NCBI GenBank assembly: GCA_046154545.1
Contig: JBJXGC010000314.1
Location: 1-7,113 of the forward strand
Direction of reading: 5' to 3'
DNA length: 7,113 nucleotides
Source: JBJXGC01 sp046154545
Lineage (GTDB): Bacteria > Chloroflexota > Dehalococcoidia > Tepidiformales > Tepidiformaceae
A program made the position numbers and the translations under genes. Under the pieces are notes generated by a model. It saw only the letters and a program-made list of their open reading frames with translations, was not told the DNA's origin and did no database searches. Positions 1 through 4,783 of the stretch are shown here, one piece after another; the first letter of the stretch is position 1; each line of letters starts with the position of its first letter.

Positions 1-2
1 TC

Positions 3-785
3 GACCGCGACGGCGCGGTCGCGATTATCACGCTCAACCGGCCCGAGGCCCTGAACTCGATGAACCCCGAACTGCTCGACGCGCTCGCCGCGGCCGGCAA
101 CGAAGTCGCTGGCGACGCCTCCGTCCGCGCCGTCGTCATCACCGGCGCCGGGCGCGCCTTCTGCGCCGGCGGCGACGTCAAGGGCATGGCCTCGGCCCCG
201 GCCCCAGGTGCACCGAAGCCCGCCGGGCTGGTCGATCGGGTCGATGTCCTCCGCCAGCAGGAGGAGATCTCGCGGCTGCTCTACGAGATGCCGAAGCCAA
301 CCATCGCGGCGGTCAACGGCCACGCCGTCGGCGCCGGGCTCAGCGTCGCCCTCTCCGCCGACCTCCGGGTCGCCAGCGACCTCGCCAAGTTCGGCACCGC
401 CTTCGCCAACGTCGGCTTCAGCGGCGACTTCGGCGGCACCTGGCTGCTCCAGCGTCTCGTCGGCCCTTCCAAGGCGAAGGAGCTCTACTTCCTCGGCGAA
501 GTCCTCACTGCCGAGCAGGCCCTCGCCGCCGGGCTCGTCTCCCGCGTCGTCCCCCACGAGGCGCTCATGACCGAGGCGATGGCCCTCGCTCAGCGTCTCG
601 CCGCCGGCCCCACCCTCGCCTTCGGCCGGATGAAGGAGAACTTCACCTACGGCGCCACCAACACCTTCTCCGACAGCCTCACCAAGGAGGCCGAGAACAT
701 GACCGCAAGCGGCCGCACCGAGGACCACAAGAACGCCGCCCGCGCCTTCGTCGAAAAGCGCCAGCCGGTCTTCGAGGGCCGCTGA
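3..785 (+). CDS. Crotonase-family enoyl-CoA hydratase/isomerase, PaaG-like (5' partial)
   Basis: The reading frame is open from the left edge, and its first residues, DRDGAVAIITLNRPEALNSM, are the usual crotonase N-terminus, so the ATG at 60 is internal and perhaps ten residues are missing. Counting from that ATG, the first oxyanion-hole loop AFCAGGDVKGM lies at 33-43 and the second, NGHAVGAGLS, at 86-95. The two glutamates that catalyse water addition in classical enoyl-CoA hydratase (144 and 164 of the rat enzyme) align by eye with Ser and Phe here. Instead there is Asp123 in SGDFGGTWLLQR, the position of the catalytic Asp in the PaaG isomerase family (PDCGGTWLL). A cytosolic enoyl-CoA isomerase or related acyl-CoA step in aromatic or fatty-acid breakdown is therefore likelier than simple hydration. 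The C-terminus RQPVFEGR is complete. Fold assignment is very secure; the exact substrate is unknown. Confidence 0.93.
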   Translation, partial: DRDGAVAIITLNRPEALNSMNPELLDALAAAGNEVAGDASVRAVVITGAGRAFCAGGDVKGMASAPAPGAPKPAGLVDRVDVLRQQEEISRLLYEMPKPTIAAVNGHAVGAGLSVALSADLRVASDLAKFGTAFANVGFSGDFGGTWLLQRLVGPSKAKELYFLGEVLTAEQALAAGLVSRVVPHEALMTEAMALAQRLAAGPTLAFGRMKENFTYGATNTFSDSLTKEAENMTASGRTEDHKNAARAFVEKRQPVFEGR

Positions 786-815
786 GCGAAGCGATAGACT
801 GCCGCGCGGGAGTCG

Positions 816-847
816 TTGCTCGATTGCGCATCACGATGCGATAATCG
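816..847 (+). promoter_or_regulatory. vapBC promoter with overlapping operator-like inverted repeat
   Basis: A -35-like TTGCTC (816-821), an 18-base spacer and a -10-like GATAAT (840-845) precede the vapB ATG at 852 by only six bases, so transcription should start at or next to the start codon. An imperfect inverted repeat covers the same DNA: CGATT (821-825) pairs with AATCG (843-847), and CGCAT (827-831) pairs with ATGCG (836-840) around the loop CACG. VapB proteins with a ribbon-helix-helix fold commonly repress their own operons through such palindromes. The sites are read directly from the sequence; their use is inferred. Confidence 0.55.
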
Positions 848-851
848 AGGC

Positions 852-1082
852 ATGAGGACGACCGTCAATCTCGATCCTGATGTTGCGGCCGCGGTCGAAG
901 ACGTTCGCGAGGCCGAAGATCTTGGCATGAGCGAAGCGATCAACGCCCTGATCCGGCGAGCGTTGGTGGGCCGCCCGCAGCGGCGGCCGTTCGTCCCGCA
1001 GACGTACGACCTGGGCCTCCGGATAGATATCGACAACGTCGCGGAAGCGCTCGAATTGCTGGGCGGACCGGACGGTCGATAA
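852..1082 (+). CDS. VapB-like ribbon-helix-helix antitoxin
   Basis: This 76-residue protein begins MRTTVNLDPDVAAAVEDV, the beta strand plus first helix of a ribbon-helix-helix DNA-binding domain. The second helix follows in LGMSEAINALIRRAL (residues about 24-38). The C-terminal half, including FVPQTYDLGLRIDIDNVAEALELL, matches the toxin-wrapping tail of VapB antitoxins. The expected role is to bind and block the VapC made by the next gene and, as a dimer or a complex with VapC, to repress the operon. I chose the ATG at 852 because the fold starts there and because a -10 box ends six bases upstream; the in-frame TTG at 816 lies inside the -35 element. The stop is three bases before vapC, in the same frame. 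Confidence 0.9.
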   Translation: MRTTVNLDPDVAAAVEDVREAEDLGMSEAINALIRRALVGRPQRRPFVPQTYDLGLRIDIDNVAEALELLGGPDGR

Positions 1083-1085
1083 CCA

Positions 1086-1514
1086 TTGATCGACGCGAAC
1101 ATCCTGATCTACAGCGTCGATGTCTCAAGCCGCTATCATGCCGGTGCTCGAGATTGGCTCACGGCCCGGCTGAACGGCGAGAGCCGGGTGGCGATTCCCT
1201 GGCTCAGTATCTGGGCGTTTCTGCGGATCACCACGCACCCTCGCGCCCTGGAGCACCCGCTCCAACCCGGGCAGGCCTGGGACATAGTCGCCGCATGGCT
1301 CGCCTGCGAGGTCGTCTGGACGCCGGGCCCCACATCGCGCCACGCAGCGGTCCTTGAAAGCCTCATCCGGACGTACTCGCTTCGCGGGAATCTGCTTACC
1401 GACGGAGGACTCGCGGCGATCGCCATCGAGCACGGGCTGGAGGTCTACTCAACAGACACGGACTTCGCGCGTTTCAAGGAGATCCGCTGGATTAACCCGC
1501 TCGTCCCGAATTGA
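1086..1514 (+). CDS. VapC-like PIN-domain ribonuclease toxin
   Basis: This 142-residue PIN-domain protein is the predicted toxin partner of the vapB gene just upstream. VapC toxins are Mg2+/Mn2+-dependent endoribonucleases that cut tRNA or rRNA sites and stop translation. Visible acidic residues are Asp3 in MIDANILIYS, Asp106 in GNLLTDGGLA, and Asp124/Asp126 in YSTDTDFARF. The segment WLSIWAFLRITTHPR (residues 39-53) holds no acid where many PIN domains carry a second catalytic Glu; from memory, relatives with the FLR-T-PR motif share this. Translation must begin at the TTG at 1086: the TAA of vapB is in the same frame only one codon earlier, and no ATG or GTG gives the D3 motif. Coupling to vapB translation is likely. 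Family is secure; RNA target unknown. Confidence 0.9.
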   Translation: MIDANILIYSVDVSSRYHAGARDWLTARLNGESRVAIPWLSIWAFLRITTHPRALEHPLQPGQAWDIVAAWLACEVVWTPGPTSRHAAVLESLIRTYSLRGNLLTDGGLAAIAIEHGLEVYSTDTDFARFKEIRWINPLVPN

Positions 1515-1530
1515 AAAGCACCACCCGTCG

Positions 1531-1597
1531 TTACGGCTCCGGCGCGCGCAGCGTGACCACGAAGAAGAAGTACTCGCCGTTGATCTGGTGCTCGAAG
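1531..1597 (-). pseudogene. 3'-end fragment of a third lipoprotein gene copy
   Basis: Read on the minus strand this piece encodes FEHQINGEYFFFVVTLRAPEP followed by a TAA stop at 1533-1531. That is nearly the same C-terminus as in the two complete lipoprotein genes ending at 2145 and 3842 (FEPKINGEYFFFVVTLHAPEP and FEHTINGEYFFFVVTLRAPEP). Bases 1553-1585 match both of them without a mismatch. Upstream coding sequence is absent: similarity ends around 1597-1602, where a crotonase-like tail begins on the other strand. It is therefore a remnant with no start, promoter or body. Homology is certain by inspection; that it is non-functional is inferred from its length. Confidence 0.85.
1553..1585. 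repeat. 33-base identical repeat, copy 1 of 3
   Basis: These 33 bases are identical to 2170-2202 and 3867-3899. On the minus strand they encode the INGEYFFFVV strand at the end of the lipoprotein family. This copy sits in the truncated fragment. Confidence 0.9.
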
Positions 1598-1627
1598 GCG
1601 CCAACCGGTGTTCGAGGGCCGCTGAGC
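1596..1627 (+). pseudogene. 3'-end fragment of a second crotonase gene copy
   Basis: Bases 1598-1627 align without gaps to 758-787, the end of the crotonase gene at the left of the window, with two mismatches in 30. Both mismatches are synonymous third-position changes (CAG/CAA and GTC/GTG) in the same reading frame, so this piece still spells RQPVFEGR and a TGA stop (1623-1625). Synonymous-only change suggests that it diverged as a working paralogue before being cut down. Similarity stops abruptly upstream, where the lipoprotein fragment begins. Nothing precedes it that could make it a gene. Confidence 0.72.
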
Positions 1628-1648
1628 AGGTGGTAAGCTGGCCCTGTC

Positions 1649-1653
1649 GGAGG
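1649..1653 (+). promoter_or_regulatory. Shine-Dalgarno site of the RelE/ParE-class antitoxin
   Basis: GGAGG lies eight bases before the ATG at 1662 and fixes that start. This is the only canonical ribosome-binding site in the window at ideal spacing, in contrast to the leaderless-looking genes around it. A weak -10-like TAAGCT (about 1634-1639) lies upstream, but I could not assign a -35. Confidence 0.7.
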
Positions 1654-1661
1654 CGGTAATC

Positions 1662-1847
1662 ATGGTAGTCTCGAAGGCTCAGGTGCTCGGCGTTTTGGAG
1701 TCCCTTCCCGACGATTTCGAACTCGAGGAAGTGATGGCCCGGCTCTACTTGTTGGCCCGGCTCGATCTCGCCGAGCGGGAGATAGCGAACAACGACGGCA
1801 TTTCGGCCGCGGAGATGCGCCGTCGGGCTTCAACGTGGCGGCCGTAA
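1662..1847 (+). CDS. Small antitoxin of a RelE/ParE-class module
   Basis: This 61-residue acidic, helical protein contains LESLPDDFELEEVMARLYLLARLDLAEREI (residues 12-41, here described as two pieces: a DDFELEEVMARLYLLARL helix and an adjoining LAEREI segment), then GISAAEMRRRASTWRP at the end. This layout matches the short antitoxins that commonly precede RelE/ParE toxins: a Pro-Asp-x-Phe/Thr-x-Glu helix, an E-rich middle and a C-terminal E-M-R-R...W segment. I see no separate DNA-binding motif. It should hold the next gene's toxin inactive. Its last 13 bases overlap the toxin start, so translation of the two is probably coupled. A decayed copy of its last 11 codons occurs at 4664-4699. Confidence 0.82.
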   Translation: MVVSKAQVLGVLESLPDDFELEEVMARLYLLARLDLAEREIANNDGISAAEMRRRASTWRP

Positions 1848-2134
1848 GGTGGACATCGACCGCAGCCGATGATCTGGAACAGATTCACGGATTCGTGGCC
1901 CGCGTATCTCCCTCGGCAGCCGATTCGCTCGTCGAGCGCATCCTGGACGCAGCCGACCGCCTGGGCGAGTTCCCGTTACGCGGCCGCGTTGTCCCGGAGT
2001 CGCCAGACGGTCCGTTTCGCGAACTCCTGGTGGGTGAGTACAGGCTCATCTACCGGGCAGGCACCGAGGTGTGCTGGATAGCCGCCATCCAGCCGGGCCG
2101 CCGCCCCCTCGATCCACGGCGCCTCTCGACCTGA
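1835..2134 (+). CDS. RelE/ParE-family toxin
   Basis: This 99-residue protein has the RelE/ParE pattern in order: VRWTSTAADDLEQIHGFVA (residues 4-22) for the first strand and helix, SAADSLVERILDAADRLGEFP (27-47) for the second helix, GRVVPE, then REL-VG-YRLIYR (62-74) and a final VCWIAAIQPGRRPL (79-92). Members either cut mRNA on the ribosome (RelE) or poison DNA gyrase (ParE). The L-x-x-FP-x-x-GR and REL...YRLIYR wording is closer to ParE, but this does not settle the target. It starts at a GTG inside the antitoxin gene, 13 bases before the antitoxin stop, with no Shine-Dalgarno site of its own. Its stop lies 10 bases from the stop of the convergent lipoprotein gene, leaving no room for a terminator. 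A broken copy of its start is seen at 4687. Confidence 0.9.
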   Translation: MAAVRWTSTAADDLEQIHGFVARVSPSAADSLVERILDAADRLGEFPLRGRVVPESPDGPFRELLVGEYRLIYRAGTEVCWIAAIQPGRRPLDPRRLST

Positions 2135-2144
2135 TTGCGTGCGG

Positions 2145-3713
2145 TCATCGCGGCTCCGGGGCGTGAAGGGTGACCACGAAGAAGAAGTACTCGCCGTTGA
2201 TCTTCGGCTCGAAGCGGCCCGGGCTGAGGTAGCCATACGGCACCGCGTCCTGCGGCAGCTCGTCCTCCGGGCGGGGGATGTAGCGCGTGCTGATGGTCAC
2301 ACCGTCGCGGCCTCTTCGGTAGCTCGCACTTTGGGGGCCGGGGCCTTCGGCGATGGCCGTGGCCCGAAACCCGAGGGCCGCTAGCTTCGTTCGAAAGAAT
2401 TCCAGCACCGCGGCGCCCGCGTCGGGCGTCACAAACATCTGCACGTTCCCGGTCCGCTCCAGCCCCGTAACCTTGAAGCCATCGACCTCTCGCGCGCCCG
2501 GGTAGAGCGGGAGATCGGCGACGAGGGAAGGCACACGTCCTCCCTTCGGGGCCGGGTAGGCCGGCCCCGGCCCGCCGCTCGCCCCCGGGCCTGGCGTGAA
2601 CGGACGCTCCGTGGGGGTGGGCCCGGCCGTCGGCCGTGGAGTGGCCGCATTGACCATGTCCGGGGCGACGCCCGCCCAGCCCGGCACCACGACCACGTCA
2701 TGGGCCCCGCCGGCCCCGCCCCGCTCGCGGATACCAACGTCTACCAGCATCAGACGCCCATCGAACTCGACGGCCAGCGTTGTCGCGACGCCCTCGCGAC
2801 TGTCTTCGCCGAGCGCGAAGACGTCCACTGCCCCGTCGGCACTCTTCTTCGTCCAGCGCAGCGTCCGGCCGGGGACCAGTTGGTTGAGGCGGTCTTGCCC
2901 GGCCTGGTCCGGGACGCCATAGACCTGGTTGATGTCCACCGCCGTGCCCTGGCCCCACGCGATCCGCTGCGGCTCCAGCGTCCCCACGACTTCACGCACG
3001 TCCCCACGGTCCTGGGTGATCACCCGCAGCTGGGCAGGGCTCGCCCAGCCGCGAAACACGAGCGAGACGTACTCCCCGTCGGGCATCGGAGGCAGGTCGT
3101 ACTCTGCTCCCTTCCCGTCTCGATCCGCCACCAACAGGAGCCCATTCAGCTCGTCTCCGGCGTGTTGAGAGTCAGGCGCCCAGTACACCTCGCGCTGGCC
3201 GAAACGGCCGCCGCCGCCCCCGAACGGTGTGCCGGCCGTGGCTCCGACTTGCTCGGCTTCCGCGTCGAGGAGGACGAAGCCACCCAGTGTCCTCACGAGC
3301 AGCCGGGTCCCGTCAGGGGACCAGGCTATGTCATTCGGAAGGCCCTGGAGACTGCTGCCATCGAACCTGGCGTTCCCGGCGACCCGCCCGTCCGCGAACC
3401 AGACGCGCACGAAGATGGCCACATTCTCGGCGTTGATGTCGTCAACCCCGATTGCCGCAAGGCGGTCGGCCAGCGGCGACCAGGCGACGGCCACGTAGCT
3501 TGCTGGCGGACCAAACGACCGCTCCGTGCCCCTAACCGCATCGACGACGCGGATCGGTGCCGGGTCGTCGAGCGGACGCTCGACGGACCCCGGGGATGTT
3601 ATCGCCAGCCAGATGCCCGGCTCCAGCCTCGAAGGTCCGTCGTCACCGCAACCAGCCGCCGCCACGGCCAGGAGGAGCACCGGTGCCACGAGTCGGAACC
3701 AGGTCCGCTTCAT
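2145..3713 (-). CDS. Secreted lipoprotein with propeller-like region and C-terminal YPGA domain
   Basis: This 522-residue lipoprotein has a basic start (MKRTWFR), a hydrophobic stretch and a lipobox ending AAGC, so Cys22 should be lipidated and the protein anchored outside the membrane. Residues about 72-337 hold propeller-like repeats: AVAWSPLADRLAAIGV (75-90), IAWSPDGTRLLVRT (129-142) and VYWAPDSQ (176-183), similar to TolB/WD40-like blades. A Pro/Thr-rich tether (357-390) leads to a C-terminal domain with LPLYPGAREVDGF (401-413), AVLEFFRTKLAALGF (435-449), SYRRGRDGVTISTRYIP (464-480) and a final NGEYFFFVV strand (506-514). I do not recognise a named enzyme family. A binding or sensing role at the cell surface is only a guess. 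It is paralogous to the next gene upstream, which lacks the propeller. The ATG is supported by the signal peptide and a -10 box six bases away. Confidence 0.9.
   Translation of the reverse strand: MKRTWFRLVAPVLLLAVAAAGCGDDGPSRLEPGIWLAITSPGSVERPLDDPAPIRVVDAVRGTERSFGPPASYVAVAWSPLADRLAAIGVDDINAENVAIFVRVWFADGRVAGNARFDGSSLQGLPNDIAWSPDGTRLLVRTLGGFVLLDAEAEQVGATAGTPFGGGGGRFGQREVYWAPDSQHAGDELNGLLLVADRDGKGAEYDLPPMPDGEYVSLVFRGWASPAQLRVITQDRGDVREVVGTLEPQRIAWGQGTAVDINQVYGVPDQAGQDRLNQLVPGRTLRWTKKSADGAVDVFALGEDSREGVATTLAVEFDGRLMLVDVGIRERGGAGGAHDVVVVPGWAGVAPDMVNAATPRPTAGPTPTERPFTPGPGASGGPGPAYPAPKGGRVPSLVADLPLYPGAREVDGFKVTGLERTGNVQMFVTPDAGAAVLEFFRTKLAALGFRATAIAEGPGPQSASYRRGRDGVTISTRYIPRPEDELPQDAVPYGYLSPGRFEPKINGEYFFFVVTLHAPEPR
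2170..2202. repeat. 33-base identical repeat, copy 2 of 3
   Basis: This copy is within the 3' end of the long lipoprotein gene and is identical to the copies at 1553-1585 and 3867-3899. Confidence 0.9.
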
Positions 3714-3719
3714 CCGATC

Positions 3720-3750
3720 AGTGTAGCCGGGCCGGAGCCGCCCGCGTCAC
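3720..3750 (-). promoter_or_regulatory. Leaderless-type promoter of the long lipoprotein gene
   Basis: On the minus strand, GTGACG (3750-3745, -35-like), a 19-base spacer and TACACT (3725-3720, -10-like) are followed six bases later by the ATG at 3713. This predicts a transcript starting at or beside the start codon. Bases 3714-3750 match 4622-4658, upstream of the paralogue, at 34 of 37 positions, so the promoter was duplicated with the gene and has been kept. Confidence 0.55.
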
Positions 3751-3841
3751 CCCCAGCCCCGACGAGAGGGACAGCGTCGCCCTCTGCCCCATGACACCTC
3801 CGAACCTCCGCGTCCGACCATCCGGGCCATGCTGACCGGAT

Positions 3842-4621
3842 TTAGGGCGGCTCCGGGGCGCGGAGCGTGACCACGAAGAAGAAGTACTCGCCGTTGATCG
3901 TGTGCTCGAACCTGCCCTTCTCGATGAAACCGTAGGGCGGCGCGCCCTGCGGCAGCTCGTCCTCCGGACGCGGGATGTAGCGGGTGCTGATGGTGACAGC
4001 GTCCCGGCCTCGGCGATAGCTCCAATCCTGGCCGTCCGGACCTTCATTACGGCCGCTCAGGCGATAGCCCAGGCCAGCGAGGTGGCCCTTGTAGAAGTCC
4101 AGGACCATCGCGCCGGGATCGTGCGTCATGTACATCTGCACGTTGCCGGTCCGTTCCGGGCCCGCGACCGCGAAGCCATCGACCTCCCTCGCCGCCGGAT
4201 AGAGCGGTACGTCCGCCACGTGCGAAGGTACGCGGGCACCCTTCGGCGCAGGGTAGGGAGGGCCAGCCGCGGGTGTGGGGGCGGAGCCCGGGACGAAAGG
4301 AGGGTCGGCCGGAGTTGGCCGCGGCGCCGGTGTTGGATGAGGGGTCGCGGCGTCCAACATCGCGGGCGCCTCGCCTTTCCAGCCGGGCACGACGAGGACG
4401 TCCCACGCCAGTCCAGCCGGCGGCCCGAAAGAGCGCTCCTTTCCACTCACGGCGTTCAGCACACGGAGCGGCGCCGGCACGAAGACGTCGCCAAACGGCC
4501 CCGGCTCCGTCATGGCCATCCAGATGCCCGGCTCCAGTTTGGAGGGCCCGCCGCCGCAACCAGCCACCGCCACGGCCGCGACAAGGGCCGGTGCGACGAA
4601 TCGGAGCCACGCCCGCTTCAT
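3842..4621 (-). CDS. Short paralogous lipoprotein lacking the propeller region
   Basis: This 259-residue lipoprotein has the same plan as the 522-residue gene that follows it on this strand, minus the propeller. It has a signal peptide with lipobox AVAGC (Cys22), the shared N-terminal motifs LEPGIW and ERSFGPPA (62-69), then directly LVVPGW (76-81), a Pro/Thr-rich tether (92-126), and the C-terminal domain with VPLYPAAREVDGF (138-150), MVLDFYKGHLAGLGY (172-186), SYRRGRDAVTISTRYIP (201-217) and NGEYFFFVV (243-251). In the long paralogue about 267 residues lie between the equivalents of Ala69 and Asp74. The frame is intact and key motifs are kept, so this looks like a working gene. It should be anchored on the outer face of the membrane; its function is unknown. 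Its ATG lies six bases from a -10 box. Confidence 0.9.
   Translation of the reverse strand: MKRAWLRFVAPALVAAVAVAGCGGGPSKLEPGIWMAMTEPGPFGDVFVPAPLRVLNAVSGKERSFGPPAGLAWDVLVVPGWKGEAPAMLDAATPHPTPAPRPTPADPPFVPGSAPTPAAGPPYPAPKGARVPSHVADVPLYPAAREVDGFAVAGPERTGNVQMYMTHDPGAMVLDFYKGHLAGLGYRLSGRNEGPDGQDWSYRRGRDAVTISTRYIPRPEDELPQGAPPYGFIEKGRFEHTINGEYFFFVVTLRAPEPP
3867..3899. repeat. 33-base identical repeat, copy 3 of 3
   Basis: This copy is within the 3' end of the short lipoprotein gene and is identical to the copies at 1553-1585 and 2170-2202. Confidence 0.9.
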
Positions 4622-4627
4622 CCCCTC

Positions 4628-4658
4628 AGTGTAGCCGGGCCTGAGCCGCCCGCGTCAC
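4628..4658 (-). promoter_or_regulatory. Leaderless-type promoter of the short lipoprotein gene
   Basis: GTGACG (4658-4653), a 19-base spacer and TACACT (4633-4628) precede the ATG at 4621 by six bases on the minus strand, exactly as in the paralogue. The conserved block ends at about 4658, where the decayed antitoxin fragment starts on the plus strand. Confidence 0.55.
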
Positions 4659-4725
4659 GAGAGGAGTTGCGCCGCCAGGCAGCGTCGTGGCGGGGGTAAG
4701 GTGGACCTCCACCGGCGTCTCATGA
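4655..4725 (+). pseudogene. Decayed RelE/ParE module: antitoxin end plus toxin start
   Basis: The plus strand here encodes EELRRQAASWRG and a TAA (4697-4699), matching the antitoxin C-terminus AEMRRRASTWRP. Overlapping it by the same 13 bases is a GTG (4687) that reads MAGVRWTSTGVS and then TGA (4723-4725), matching the toxin start MAAVRWTSTAADD. Bases 4664-4714 match 1812-1862 at about 40 of 51 positions without gaps. The rest of both genes is missing: upstream the sequence turns into the lipoprotein promoter, downstream similarity ends. It is a dead junction fragment of a second module. Confidence 0.8.
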
Positions 4726-4783
4726 ATGAACCCCACCCTCCTTGGCGAGGCCCTTGGCGATCTTGGCGCTTTGGCGGTTCCCC

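Noticed and set aside
816..851. Upstream TTG start that would extend VapB by 12 residues
   Set aside because: The extension lies in the promoter and inverted repeat and adds nothing to the ribbon-helix-helix fold, which begins at the ATG at 852.
2700..3794. A 364-codon open frame on the plus strand
   Set aside because: It is antisense to the long lipoprotein gene, which has a signal peptide, repeated motifs and a paralogue in the same frame. The plus-strand product shows no domain.
3820..3841. Hairpin ATCCGG/CCGGAT just after the short lipoprotein stop, considered as terminator
   Set aside because: The stem is only six pairs with a ten-base loop, and the strand transcribed from the lipoprotein gene has no T-run after it.
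3902..4699. A 265-codon open frame on the plus strand ending EELRRQAASWRG
   Set aside because: Most of it is antisense to the short lipoprotein gene. Only the last dozen or so codons are meaningful, as the antitoxin remnant; the join is accidental.
4700..4713. Small hairpin GGTGG/CCACC
   Set aside because: It falls inside the toxin-start remnant (VRWTST codons); the pairing is short and probably a chance product of those codons.
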